64,000 nucleotides of DNA from Struthio camelus (lineage: Eukaryota; Chordata; Aves; Struthioniformes; Struthionidae). A program made the translations under genes and the position numbers. The notes under the pieces are model-generated. The model had not been told where the DNA came from. It did no database searches and saw only the letters and a program-made list of their open reading frames with translations. This document shows positions 1-14,400 of the stretch, one piece after another (positions within the stretch are counted from its first letter, which is position 1; every line of letters begins with the position of its first letter). Location: assembly GCF_040807025.1 (NCBI RefSeq), contig NC_090944.1, positions 122,813,738 to 122,877,737 of the forward strand, in the 5' to 3' direction.

Positions 1-3000
1 CAATTTTCTTTCCTGAGTCCTTCACTTAAAAATCTCTGACAGCAGCAGAGTAAAAATCCGTGTTCCAAAACACACCTCTTGTTGCCAAAAACAGCACCAT
101 ATATTAAGTTTGCTTTGTGTTAAGTGATTCTTTATACTAGTGTCTGGTTTATCATTAGCTTATAATTGTATTAATTAGAAATAATATCTCTGACCCTCAC
201 GGCTTAATGCCATGATTCCAATCAGTATAAGTGCTCTGTATACGAGCGCAGCTGTACTCATGAGCAGTCTCCAGCACCTGGGGAACGAAGCAGTACCACA
301 AAGCAAGAGACAGTTAACTATTGTTTAGCAACCAATAAAATCACAAACAATGCACCTCTTTATACCTACCAACTTCTGAGCTTAGCAGAAGAGAAAACTG
401 GACTACTCCTGGATATTTAACTATAAAAGGAACTAAAGACACTGAAAAAGTAGAAAACCTGACCTTGGGCTTCTCTGTCATGTGTCTCAGAACTGATTTC
501 TGAGACTTATTTCTTTTGATGGTACATGGAAGAGTTCTACATGCAATTTGGGACATGCCAAAATAATGTCTTGAGCAGACACTGGCCTATTTACTTGCAT
601 GATGTTTCAAAACGACAAGAGCTTGCAAGCAAACCCTTCCTTTCCACCTACCACATAACATTATTCCAAAACTCTACATGCAGGAGAAACAGCTTAGAAA
701 TAGTGACAATAGACAGCACTGCCCTTAGAACTGATGGGAGAGAGGGGGAAATGCTGTGTATGCAGCAAAAAAAAAAAAAAAAGGATTAAAGCCATGTGGA
801 TTTTTCTTTTTGTACTTGGCTGTAAATTGAGTAATATCTTCAATTTAGGAAACAATTGCCAGTTTAAAAAAAAAAAAAAAAAGATAAAGTTTTGCCAAAC
901 ACAAGAATAAGGAAGTAAATAAGACAAATACTTTATTAAAGATTTATATTCATGCTAAGCTTCTCATATAAGTTATAGCTGTTTTTCTATCTCATTATTT
1001 TGGGAAAGCTTTCCTTCTTTGTAGTGTAAAATTTCAGACAACAATTTACTGAAGTATCTTCAGTGGCCATCGCAGGCATTACACATCTCCTCACATCTAC
1101 AGTGATATGTGTTTGCAAAACTGTGGCAATCAAAGGCATTAATACAGGAAACTATTCAGATCAAAAACACTCTGATCTGGCTGCTGCTGAAGTTACAGGC
1201 TACAGCAATTACCTAACTGAACTTGCATTTTAATAAGGAATAGTTTTTCTTCCCAGCACAAAAGTTCCTGACTTAAGACATTTTTGGTTAGTTTTAAGTG
1301 TCTTATTCAAAGCTGCAAGTCTTTGTCATGTTCATTCAAGAACACTGGAAACAAAACATAGGATAATCCTTGTACTGTTAGGTGGAATAAAACAGAAGTC
1401 AGTCCTAGTGTAGAAGCACAGGAAACCTCAAACAGATGGCCCATAGTTCCAGACTGGAAAAAGCCCTGCAGGTGCTCCGAACAATTACCTGCAATGTAGT
1501 TTAAGGGGAGCAGAAGATCTGCAGTGATATGCATTCAGCGGCCATTCTCTTAGACGTGGGAAGGGTTGAGACAGCAACAGCAAAAACCTACTCTAAGCCC
1601 TAAAGCTTTTGTATTTCACAGCCCAGGAAGACACTAGATGGACCCCACATTAAATTTCTTTCCTATGGAGAATGTGCTGGGCTAGAAAATGCAACTAAAT
1701 GAAAAGCAAGGGGATGCTTGATGGCCTAGGCAAGCCAGCTTCAGCACCCCTTTTGATGCAGGGCAGCTATGACCAGGAATAAAAGCCTGGTATGTATACT
1801 GTCAACAAAGCTTCAAGAAGAAAGCAAGCAAGCAGCCTCTTTCCAATTTTCATTGCCAATAGTGATTATGAAAAGCAGAATGGGAAGAAAAATATCACTG
1901 ATGCACAGTCCCTAGATCTTACAAGAAGTTTGGGAAGAGAGCAGTATTAAAAACAATTCTTTCAATTCCAGATGTGAAATCTATATTGTCAATGTCATAC
2001 ACAGACTGTGCAGAGTTTGCAGCAAGCTGTCATAAAAAAAACTCATAAAATGATAAAACACAGGAAATGTTTCAAGAATGTTATAAAACAGGCAGATTCA
2101 GGTAACCAGTAGAGGGTATGCAACAAATATGAATTGGGAAAGCTTAGAAAAGATGGAAGAGAATAATCATTCCCTGTGCAAATACTTTACTCTACGTGTC
2201 CCAGCACCCATTCGCAGAGGAAGCAGCTCTGATAAGAGACAGGAAGAGAAGAGAAGAGAAGGGCAATCACAAGTATGCTCGGAGCTCTGGATCCTCTCTT
2301 CCACACAGAGGCAATCTTTAACAACACGAGCAGAAAGATGCAGCAAGGAAGAAAAAGCGGCCCCTCTTTTAAACTAGCTGAAACATTGGCACCTTGCAAC
2401 CACTTTATTTTATCATGATTAGAGAAAGTATGTCCTATTCTCAGAAGCAAAGTTCACGGGCTTAGTGTCAGTTAGTGAATGGTGCACATCTGATAGCGTC
2501 CCATGGATTCACGTGTTCTGTGCTGTGTTGCCTTCGCTTCCAGTCTGTAGCATCACCATGCTGCTGAAATTGATGTTGGTCCCGCAGTTTATAATATACA
2601 CGTTTACAGAGCGTGAACCCTTCAAAGCTTTCAGAAGAGTGCCGAAATCTAAAAGCATCCATCATGCTGGAAGCGCTGCATTTGCAATGCATTTATGAGT
2701 CTAGAGCATAGCGTCAGTGTAGCTACTTAAAAGTCAGCTAAATAGGGGGAAAAAAAAAGTCATACGCACTAATCTTGCGATTATCTGAGTACACAGTTCT
2801 TCATATCCCAGGAGCAGCATCTATGAAAGACAACGGAAATTCCACACTCAGCTCAAGCCTTCTAGTGCAGTGTCCTGCTTAGATAGTGGATAGCAGCAGT
2901 TACATCAGAAAGAGCATGCAAGATACTTGAAAGTAGTTAAAAACCTGCTTCCTGAGAAGGTGACTTCATTGTTGTGCTGACAGCACAGGGGTTTATACAA

Positions 3001-4386
3001 TTATGGACAAAAAGTTTGATTTTTCTCCATTTTTTTCCCCCTGTATTCTTTCTCCCTAATTTTTCCCTTCTACTTCCCTTCTGCTGTTCTCAGGCCCTCT
3101 GCCTCCTCGCAGGGAAGAGAGATACCAAAATGTCTCATGGTATCTTTTCTCACGAGATGTAAAGGAGGCAGCCAGGAGGGAAGGGTGCCAGACCCTGCAT
3201 GTGGCACTGACCCTTTTAGCAGGGGCATTCAGTTCTGAATAAGCCTGGCTTGGTGCTTCCCAGCTAGTCAGGAGTGGATAGCACAAACAAATCTCCAATG
3301 CTGCCCACAGGAGGCTACAGTCTTCAACCCTTCTTCTCCAAGGGGCAACAAAAGGACAACTGTGCAAGTGGAGCCACAGGCATCTCAGTTACGGTCAGGG
3401 GAGCTGGAAGATCTTCAGATGTATTAGAAGTATCACCAAACAGCTGGCAGTTTAAACAAACATCCCCTCCCCCTTCCTTTCTCTCACTTGCACTTCCAAG
3501 TATCAAAGACTGTTGCCTCCCACATGACAGAAAACTCCAAGCCAGTATCCTTCCTCAAGGAGGCAGGCACTGTTTTGAGGGATACGCTTGTGGCACTTTA
3601 CCGTTTATAAAGTTTCAGATACTGCCCAAGAAGGAAGAGAGCTACAGCTATGAAGGGCTAAGGCACAGAGCTACAGGCAGAGCATTTCTCTCTGATCTCT
3701 ACTTCTAGAGGAGCAAAGCAGCAGCGAACATCCAGGACTGCTGGGAATGCAGTTCTCCTGGTAGAGTGAGCTACCAGCACATGCATGGCTTCTACACATT
3801 TCTCAAAGCAACGTTCAAGTTCAAGGCAGACAAAAACAACTCACAGATAAAAATGCATGAGATGGCATTTTATTATGCACAGTTTGCATCACTCACAGCT
3901 TCCTTGTCTGTAGCCATAGAATGTGGTGGATAGGTACAGAAGGAAAGTTAAATGACTTTGCATTGACAATGAAAATAAATCACATTTTAAATGTTAAAGC
4001 ACACTATTCATTGCATCTGAGTACACAGAGGGTAAAAAACAAACAATAATTATCATATTTTGATAGCTCAAAGTTCTTCCACCCACATTTCCTGACTTAC
4101 ATCTAAAGCACTTGCCTTGAGGCTAGAGCAAAAAACAAACCAAAAAAGCAGGAAGACCAAAGAAAGGGAAGGAGAGAAAAAGAAAATATAAAGTACATAG
4201 TTGAAACAGCTACAGGGCTCAAACTTGCACAAGTGTTAGCCTTTTTTTTCCCCCCAGTAGAAAAATAAATTACTAAAGATTGTGCTGTTTTGTACTGCAA
4301 GTCACATTTTGACCAATTTAAAAATGGAAAGAAAACCAAAGGAGCTGGAATTTACTTAACTATAGTCAGTTAGCATTGCATTACTT
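1..4386. other. Downstream flank of GTF2A1L, no gene recognised
   Basis: AT-rich sequence with oligo-A runs near 766 and 866. Open frames here (for example plus strand 3274-3708) show no recognisable family, no repeats and no conserved splice context. LHCGR is the expected neighbour from human synteny, but none of its coding sequence was found. Confidence 0.5.
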
Positions 4387-4432
4387 TTTATTACTAATGA
4401 ACAGCTTTAATGACTAAAATGTTGAGTTTATT
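4387..4432 (-). terminator. GTF2A1L: Probable GTF2A1L polyadenylation signals
   Basis: Two AATAAA hexamers on the minus strand, at 4432-4427 and 4392-4387, lie 230-275 bases after the stop codon in AT-rich sequence. Another AATAAA-like site occurs near 3870. Which one is used cannot be told from sequence. Confidence 0.5.
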
Positions 4433-4659
4433 TCAATTACACTTCTTTAGGGAAAAGGAATGAAATAATCAGAAAAGAGCAGCTAACAATACAGTGTTTT
4501 AATTCACATTATTAACTGCACAGATTTTACACATTTTAACAAGTTAAGTTTTGTTCCCCTCCTTTTTTGAGTGATAAAACAGTAGAACATTTAGTCGCTT
4601 CAGAGAAGTTCATAAGGGAGTAATTCCACACTCGTTAAAGTACCTATTTCAGTGAAGTT

Positions 4660-4767
4660 TCACCACTCTGCATCTCCAATGGCTTTTGCAAAAACATAGT
4701 CTTTGCCCCCAAAGCACATCACTCCATCTTTTAAGTAAAACTTCCATTTGTTCTTACTTCGATGTAT
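4660..4767 (-). CDS. GTF2A1L: GTF2A1L exon 9 (residues 461-495 and stop)
   Basis: Encodes IHRSKNKWKFYLKDGVMCFG and then GKDYVFAKAIGDAEW, followed by TGA at 4662-4660. This is the TFIIA beta C-terminus. MCFGGKDYVFAKA identifies the ALF paralogue. Acceptor TTTTATCAG. The exon continues into a 3'UTR. Confidence 0.96.
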   Translation of the reverse strand: MHRSKNKWKFYLKDGVMCFGGKDYVFAKAIGDAEW

Positions 4768-7700
4768 CTGATAAAAGAATTAAATCAATGCCCCCCCAAA
4801 ACCAAAACATATGTTAGACCATGCATAAAAATGTATAAACTAAGTTGTACTTAAAAACCTGTACACCTAATTTTTGCTTTAAAATTCTGATATCCCCTAA
4901 CATGTTAAACAGCATTGCTCTTAACAGAGCACAAATACTTGATACTGGCAGCGGATTTCAGTTGCTTATAATGAATTTTCCCCCCTCTCAAGTGAATTAC
5001 TTCATGAATCTTAGTCTTGTCATATTTTCCTGTCTCCCTTTCAAAAATAGTAATTATCTAAAACACCTTCCTTCCCCCCTCCCCCGAAAACAAGTAAGGG
5101 TAGCAGTCTCAAGTCCCAACACTAGACAAAACTAGGCAGTAATGGAGCAATTCGATTATTGTATCACTCCCAACACATACTGCACCTTACAGACAAATAT
5201 AGCTCAACTGAAATGCAGTGGTTTCCACTTCCCATACACAGGGCAAAGCAATATTGCTTACAGAAGGACATTAGGATAAGGCAAAAATCCAGGAAAGTAT
5301 TACTTAAAAGCAAATACTATCACAGAAAGCAATATGAAAGAATTTTCCCATTCTGTTTAAGAGGCCTGCAAAAAATCTGCACTGCGGGAATCTGTGTTAA
5401 AGAAGGCATTTTAAACATCTCTAGAAATTCCGTGGGTTTTCAGCTTCAATCTATTTTCGAGTCCAGAAAACTGGTGGGGCAGGGGAGCAGCACAGTCATT
5501 TTGCCTGTAGTGTTCTTTTCCAGGGAATAAGATAAATCTGTATTGTAACCATTTATATCCAGTTTTTACCAGACTAAATGTTTCATTAAATCTGTGTAGG
5601 AAAGAAATTACCAACAACTCCTAACTTCTGTCTTTTGTTTTATACAATAAAAATAAAATTAAAAGAAATACCAGATGTAATAAATTGACAGTAGTGGATT
5701 TTAAATTCCTTCTAGGCAGGTGCAGTGTTGAACTTCATATCAGTTTTTAAAAGTTTTCAACTAATTTTTCAGTTCATCACAAACAAAACTTGCTATAGAT
5801 AGTAACATCCACTGCCTATCACATCCATCACATCCAACTAAGTTACGTTTCAAAACTTAGGGTACCAGTACCTTGTAAACACAATGAAGACCAACACTGT
5901 GGCTCAATTCCAGATGCATTTTCTATGCATATCCCTATAACTACATTTTTCAAAATAACCATTTTCAGAAAAACTCAGTCTGTTACACTTTAACAAGGAC
6001 CAATTTTCTTAGCAGCTCAATGTTTCCTAGACTACAGGCCCCATTAAGGCAGGTCTAGTCGAACACAGAAAAATCAGCACTGGTCACTTCTGAAAGCATA
6101 ACAAACATAGCAAGCCTAACAAAGCATAACATTCTTAGCAAGCTCTTAGACAGTTTTCCATATTTGGTTTCAAAATAAGGGGTACACTTTGTCTTGTCAG
6201 CTTTTACACTGTAGGCATACAAGTGTCAAAAAAAAAAAAAAGCAAAGTTTGTTGTTTTTTTTTTTTAAACTAGTTTGATCTCTAAAGTTCAACTTTTGTT
6301 TGAACTATTGAATATTTACATGGAATGGGCCATATTGTTCTCCTTAAGTGTTTTGCTTTCCAGAAAAGACAGATTTCTGGTAGTAAGATCTTCTCAGGAA
6401 GCACTTTAAAAGATATAAAATATAAAAGAAGTCACACATACTCCTCTTTCCTATTACCTGTTTCAGTGGTCTTAATTCATACAGCCGTGGAGCAGGTCAC
6501 ATTACTCAAAAGTTAAGGATGTGCATAAGCATTACCAGCAGTATCACAAGTCTTCATTTTTCAGCCCCCTTCTGTTTTCCTTTATCAAACTGGTTTAATA
6601 TGCCCTTTATTTACCCTTATTTCAGAAAAGGGGAGATAAGTCTTCAGGCGACTGTCAGCTATACACAACAATTTAAACACTCCATTATTACAGCATTTGA
6701 TTTTCTTTAAAAGGCACTGACAGCAGACCAGACATGGATTTGCTGAAGACATTATTTAAAATCATTAAGAAATAAAGATAAAAATGTATATACTATACCT
6801 TATCATACTGACAAACTATCACATTATCTGTGTCAAACAAGTCTGGAGTGTCCTGTTCACTGACGTCATCACCAGAATTTAAGGGGTCCTAGAGAATAAA
6901 ATTGTATTTTAGTAGTATTTTATACATTCTTCCAAAATAGCATTGAATATACGTGACATTAAACACAACTAGGACAATAATGGTTACCACACACAAAAAT
7001 CCAAACACACACACAGCCTAGAAACTATGAAGATCATGTTGCATCTTTACATGTTTATGTTCTAAAAACAAAAATACTTAAGACAAAAAAGACACAGGTC
7101 AAAAACAAGACTGCTAACTGACAAAGATCATCACAACTGCTAATAATAAGATAATCAACTGCTGTCTATCCAGTCAGGATTCAACAGACAGATTCTCTTG
7201 CGAATCCCAAGGACAAAGTTGCATATCTAAGAAAAGCCTTTTCCTGGGAAACAAATGTACTTGTGTCACATATTGTTCTCTTCTCCAACTAATCCCCTGT
7301 AGCTCTTCACAAAGAAAAGAGAGCTAGATTTGTACCCTGATCTTAGATGAAATAAAACTCCATTCCATGACTTCACCTACAGAACTTCAATTCTGCTAAT
7401 TAAGTGTTCTAATTCATCCAGTAAACAAATGATTCTCAACATCTTTCATTTGTTCACGCTTCTCATAATGAGTTCTCAAATCATTCATCAGTAATACCTC
7501 TGTCTCAAGAGGTATGTAGCTTAACCATGTGTTCCCTGTGTTAAATACGATCGGGAGTTGTTCTGCATTTAACAGTTCAATATTTGAGAGAGACACACAC
7601 AATTGTAACTTGCTTCATGAGGCTTAAAAGTAAATTACCTCCTCCACTATATCTATTTGTGGCTCTTCGTTTTCACCACTACTGCTGCTAGACTCTGTGT

Positions 7701-8378
7701 TTGAAAGGCTTTCACCTTCTTCTTCTTCTTCATCCTCATCCTCCAGAACTTTTAGATCCTCTGATTCAATAATGCCAATGAATTCATTCTCTTCCATATC
7801 TTTTGTATGTGCTATTTCTTCCTTGGGAGAAACATCACCAGTTCCATCTAGCTGAATTATGCCTTCAATGTCACTGCAGATATCCTTTTCTGTTCGTGAA
7901 TTAGATTCCATCTGCTCAGTAGGTTCCATCTGACAGGAATAAAAGAGACCAGAGACAGCTTGTGAATTAACACCAAATAGCTTTCATTGTTCAGTACAGA
8001 GCCTGAGATTTTTGTTTAATACAGCAACAAGATCTGGGGCACTTAAATGGGAGTTTCAAGTTCTGACCTACTTGCAAGCTCTGAGTACATTTGAAAATCT
8101 TGTTCTTACAGCCACCTCAAATGGAATCCATGTAAAATTCTTCCTCAGTGATATAGACAGACATTTTGCTAGACGTTAAACACTATTGCACTCAGCAAAT
8201 GACTTCTTTAGAAAGATGATTGAGTTGGCCTTTAAAATTTCTATTGCACAGGAAATTCCAACACAAAAAAGAAACCCACCTCCCCTCCTCAAATAGTATT
8301 TTTCATTTTGGAAATAAAAGCCAAGGTAAACTCATCCCTCTCCATCAACTCAACATGCTTTAAATAGATATAAAAAGT

Positions 8379-8436
<58 letters not shown>

Positions 8437-11400
8437 GTATATATTTTAGTACTTTAAGTTACCGTTCATAGAAATGTTACGGTTCCTAAGCAGAGAGTTG
8501 ACAGGAGCATGAGGACTTTAAGCTTTCAATCATCTTAGATTTCTCATTAAATCTTTATTGTAGCACTGAATTCACATCCACATACACTTTCTAATTCAAG
8601 AAAATAACGCTTTGTTTTGACCTTCTATTCTTCCTACAGAGCATGTACGTCATCCTACCATTAAAGCTCAGATGAGCAACATATGCTTTCTATTTACCAT
8701 CATTTGCATTTAATAAATTTGCCTTAATCACATATAAGCAATAAAATTCAAAGTCAGCAAGATAACCTGAACATAAAGTATCTGCAAATAATTTCTAGAA
8801 CAAAGATTAGATGAAGTCAGGAAAGAGGCTTGTTAATTAAATGCATTTAAATTTTCATTCAGCTCTAGCTGAACCTTAGTTTGTTCAGCACTTTTTCCCC
8901 TCCTCTGGAAATGCATCTCCTTACAGCAGATTTTCACTTGGATCAAATCTGGTTTTTTCAAACACAGTACAGACTCTCAGTGCAAATTAATTGCTCTTCA
9001 CATATGTAGGGTTAATATTAATCCCAGGTGACATTCCAAAAGCAATTTGCCCACTACTGGCCGGAATCCACCTACAAATTTAGCGGCAGAATGAGCTGGT
9101 AGAGCTCAAATGGTCATTCATGTATACTCAGAGTCAAAAAACAATTCTGAAAAATACTTTATAAACCTAGAAATGCATTATATCCCTTCATTTCCTTTTT
9201 AGTGTTCATTTTTTATAATTTGACATTCCCTTCAGTCCAAGTATTTCAGCAATATTCGTGACCAAAATTCTAAATGTGAACATAAGCAGTCAGCAGCTAC
9301 TATCCAAAACAAGCTCAAGAAAGAATGAACTTAAAAATATTCAGGTGCTATTTGTCACTTACAGATGTGTTTGATGGCTGTCTGAAGAACAAGTCTCATA
9401 AGGGATGTTGTCAACAATGGGTATGTTTTCACCAGGTCCTACCTTGTCAGCGAGAGCAACACTGTCCTGATCTTTCCGAACAGCGTTATCATCCAAACTG
9501 TTGCCCATGATAATCATCTCAATGATATCATCAGACACCTGCTGCTGCACCAGCTCCTGGGGCTCCGTGTCTAACTGCCCCTCCACATCCGGCAGCACGC
9601 TGCTTGGGTTGCTTGCCAATGATTCACCAGGAGAAAACACTTGAGAGGATTCTGAAGTGAACACAGCTGTATGAAGATCACTGTACTGCGATTTTTCTGT
9701 CAAGTCCTCTTGCTGATTCAATGTTGCATTAGTTGCAATTTGCTGCTGACTGGTAGTAGGCTGCTGAACCAATGTAGCATTTGCAGAGTTTTCCAGGTGT
9801 TTTCCTTCCACCACACTTGGTTGAAATACCACGGTCTGTTGGGCAGCAGGCTTCTGGGGTTGCAACGTTTCAGCAGTTGCCTGGACAGAAGATGCATTCA
9901 CCTGTGCAACGCTGGCAATGTTGGCTTGCAGAACTGAAGGCTGCCCAAGCTGCTGAAATATCTGCTGAATAGGATGCTGTAGAATACGTGCATCTCCTGG
10001 GGCCTGTGTAACCATAACAGGCACATTTACCTTATAAAGGTGCCCTACAAAGAGAAAAGTTAAAAACTGCTTCATCAGGTTAAACTACAGATCCAGTCAG
10101 GCTACTATCCTGTTTGTTAATAGCAGCCAGTAGCAAATACTCAGGCAAGCCATGAGGAAACAGGACATGTACAAAGCAGTATCTTCCCCAAGCACACTTT
10201 CAGCCTTTGACAAGTAACAGTTCAGAGGCTTTTCCAGTCAGAGGTTCCATCCAAAGCATCGTGTTTAATACCCATTCACAGACCTATCAAGCATGACTTC
10301 GTACATTGCTTTTGTGAACCCATTTATGTATTTGGCAACAATTTAACAGTTCTACAATCTAATTACATACTGGATTTTTTAAAATATGGAAAATCCTTGT
10401 TTTGAACCTGCTTCCAAGTAAGTTCAGAAACTAGAGAATACAAGATGAAACAGTGAACAACCATTTCCTGCAAAAAGGGATAGTTCACTCCTAGAGAACT
10501 CTAGGTGCATACGTACAGAGAATCACTGAAAATGGCTTATAGGTCTCGAAACTTTAGATACCTATTTCAGGCATACCTCCTAATGGCATGCATTTCTCAG
10601 CATCTTAAGAGTGGACCTATGACTGAACATATGCTTTCAACTCATCCCGCCCCAGCAAATGTTCTATGGTGAAGTTGAATCAACTTTATCAGCAAAAGAG
10701 GGTAAGCAAAATGTCTTTGCCTGCTTAAGACATGAAAGTCCGTCCCTTATGTAAGACAAGGAGCTGTCTATATCTGGACTGACAAAGGTACGCACTCAAC
10801 AGCGCTTTTAAAACAAAAAACAAAAATTGGCATAATTTGGGAGCCAAGTTAACTGATGTTGCAAGAGTATGTAACTGACACATTGTAACTAATCAGTATA
10901 CTTTCTTCATGTAGCAACTGCAAGCACAACCTACAAAGGAATAGAAGGAGAACGGGCTCTACCCAACCATACTTTTAACTTCCCATTTGTTTTGTCTACT
11001 GTGTTTGGGACCATCTTTCAATATCCATATACAGTCAATGCACTGTACCATTTGAGATCTTCTCTTCTTAATCTTACCAGATGCTGTTTGTAGTGTCACT
11101 CCAGCAGGTACATGTAGAGGATAAGCAATACCTGAAGGAAGAGTAAGAGCTGCACCCGGTCGTGAAGCACCCTAGATACACAGGAGATGCATTAAGTCAT
11201 AGTTCATACTTTATCTCTTAGGGCCTAAAACTCACACTTAATATATCTGTAAGAAACAGAATGAGGAGCTTTTTGCTATCATCTTTACTGAACAGTTGCT
11301 TCAGACTTTTGAGATACAGGCAAATGAAGAGTACTCTGTATTGAAAGAATAGTGACTTGCCCTAAGTGCTTTCCTATTCTCCAGTTATCACATACCCTTT

Positions 11401-14400
11401 TCCTTTTTGTTAACAGGACACTTTCCTGCAGCCCCTCAATGTAAACATGATCCAGAATGCTACTTTTCCATTCAGAGCGGCTTTTACCTAAGCTTATGTA
11501 TTACTTCACACAGCACAGACTCTTTGCTAGGCCTATAAAGTCACTTCATAGTCTCTTTTTCTCCTAGAAAGCAAACAGTTGGATATAAGGCTCCCTTTCA
11601 AACTAGCTGTTCCCAGGACATAAAAAGTCAGGGAACTTGTATGCTACAAAAATACTTTCCCAACATTATATTTCAGCTTGAAAAGCAGAGTTAGCTTGAG
11701 GCTTAGTAGGCACTCAGTATGTTCATCAAACTCCGACACTAAAAAAGAAGAGATGCCCCTTCCTCCCCTCCCCTGAAACAAATTCGGCCATATGAAGAAT
11801 TTGCAACATGTCGCTCCAAAAAGGCTCACTTTATTCTAGATGACTTCTAGGCCTCTCAGGTAATGCTGCTTCCAACTCAGTTAGTGCTGGCATTTCTGAA
11901 CCATACATTTATTTTAACACCGAGTAATAATAATGGATGTGTGCACATACATTTCCACTACACTCCCACCCCACAGGCTGCCATGTCTTCCAACACATCT
12001 CCTGACTCCACTGCTTGCAAAACCACGGCACGTTCCCATCTTTTTCACTGCTCAAACAGCAGCAGTAGAATTAGAGCTCTCTCTGCAGAGTCTTAACTAT
12101 TATATGGTTTTCATCAAAATAATATGGGCTAGAAGCTTCAAACTGAGTTTCTCCAGCTGTTGATACTCTCTCAGCAGGACTTCTGCGCCCTTGTCTACTA
12201 TACCACATTGTACACAGGCAAAAGTGTCATGAGAAATGCTACCTTTCCAGTCTCTAAATGTTGTCCTCAAGCATCTATACATGGAAAATATTATTTAATG
12301 TTTGCCTCCCCCCCAAGCGACAAACTTAACTTTATCATTTAGAATTCAGTACAATCAAATTGAAAACAAAAATGGCACTACAGCTACATACCAGGTCTGC
12401 TGCCGTGAAATGCTGAAAACCTCTGCCAGTTGGGATGACTAAAGAAGCTATGCAAAAAAAAATATATATACACACAAAAAACATAAGTGTCTTAGACATA
12501 ATTGATCATTCAGTACTTTCCAGCAAGCATAACTAAAGCTAAAGTAATCTAAGTTCAGTTTATGCTCATGAGATCAACACATAAGCAAGCACATCTACAT
12601 AATGTTGCTGAATACACTTTCTTTTCGGTTGCACCACAATCATGTTGTACTCAGGTTTTTTTTTATTACGTTTTTATTATGAATTTATAGAACTTACATT
12701 TTGTCAAAAACTGGTCTTGGAGATTTTGTTGTTTTAAGAGAGATCAAACAGTTAAATAAAAGTATCTAAGAGCTGCACAGTAAAAGTTACCAATGACATT
12801 TCTACTTACTACATCACCTACAGAGACAGAGGTGCAATGCTACCATTTTAACACAACTGAGAATGTATTTATCAAATGGACTGCCTTGTCAACATGTGGA
12901 AAAATTGTAAGTAATTTTCTGCACCAGTGATAATCCAATGGTAGGAATAGTAGGAACAGTAGAATAGGATTTTTCAAAGGCATACACTACTGAGTTCAGT
13001 GAGAGAAGATAAGCCAAAAGGAAAGCTTTCATAGGCTTTAATAAGAGCAGAATTTAGGTAGCTCTAACTACTTTGAAAACCTCAGCCACAGGACAATTCA
13101 AAGACCATTATAAAGCAAACAAAAAAAGTGTACTGGCTTCAGCAGATTCTGTTCTACCTTAGTACTAGCCACCCTTCCAAAAAATTAAGAGTAACAAAGT
13201 AAAGTTCATTAAATATAAGGCCTCTCATAGCTAACAAATCTGAAGTATAACCCCTTTAATCACATGGAATAAATAAAACAGTTTGTCTCCAAAAACAGTC
13301 CCTTCAAACATAAAGACTGCAAAGAAGTCAAGGCTGTCTGCTCAGCCTTAAGTTGTTGCCCTGCGGAAACAGGCACTATGATACAAATTTTAATTACATC
13401 ATCATATATGATTTTTCTCCTTCATAGGGAAAGGTCTTAAATGTTCTCTGACCCTGGGAGAAGCTTCAGCTGAGCGTTACATTCTACCTTAACATCACTA
13501 CAGTGGTCAGCTGCACTTAATCAAGAAAAACAGAGCCTGAGGTCAGAGTCTGTGTGAAAAATCAACACCTTCTGTGTGATGTGAATTATCTGCTTTTAGA
13601 AGAACTAACTGAAAGAAAAAGAAAAAAAGAAAAAATCCAAATTCACTCTCTTATGTTTGAGCAAAGATCCACATCATTTACAAATATGCATATTAAAGAT
13701 GTGTAGATAGATTCAGCTCCAACATGCAGAGCTGCATGGCATAAACATGCCATGTAACCCTCAGCACACATCATGCCACACACTGCTATGGAGAAGTGAA
13801 AACTTAACCCTTCTGATGAATTTGCAATTGAGGGCTTACATTTCTGGACTACATACAAGAAGGATAAACTTCTCTTCACATTTCCTTACCGGAAATAGCC
13901 AGCAGATCAAGGGTAGATAGATGTAACTGCATTAGTTTACCAAAATCCAGTCTGTGCTCTATTGGTCAAATTCTACTTTCAGATACATATTGTACCACAT
14001 CACACTTGATACACACATGAGCACTACCAGCTAAGATTATTCCAGCACCCTCAGGTCTTCCAAAAAGATTCTTGAATCACTGAGCTATTCTTAAGTTAGA
14101 TTGTTGAACACAACAGATGCATTTTGTTCAACAACATCCAACCTGCTGAAGCCTGCAGAGCACGATGAAAACTGTGCGGCAACTGCAGAGTGAACTGTGG
14201 AGAATGGTGGCTATGTCTGAAGAAGCCTTCCGTTGCTTTAGACTGCATCACCTTGGTTTCCCAAAGCTGCAGAAAGAATATCATTAAGGTCATCAGATAT
14301 CAACTTAAAAAAACCTGCATCTAAAACAATAAGCAGGAATCACTAGTTTTTCAAGATTAAGCTGACCAGTTCTATCCAACAGACACGGTAACAATCACTA

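Noticed and set aside
3274-3708. 144-residue plus-strand frame
   Set aside because: No recognisable family, no splice or promoter context, and no similarity to LHCGR, which is the neighbour expected there.
1-4386. LHCGR 3' end, expected from synteny
   Set aside because: No receptor transmembrane or C-terminal sequence could be read on the plus strand; it probably lies outside the window.
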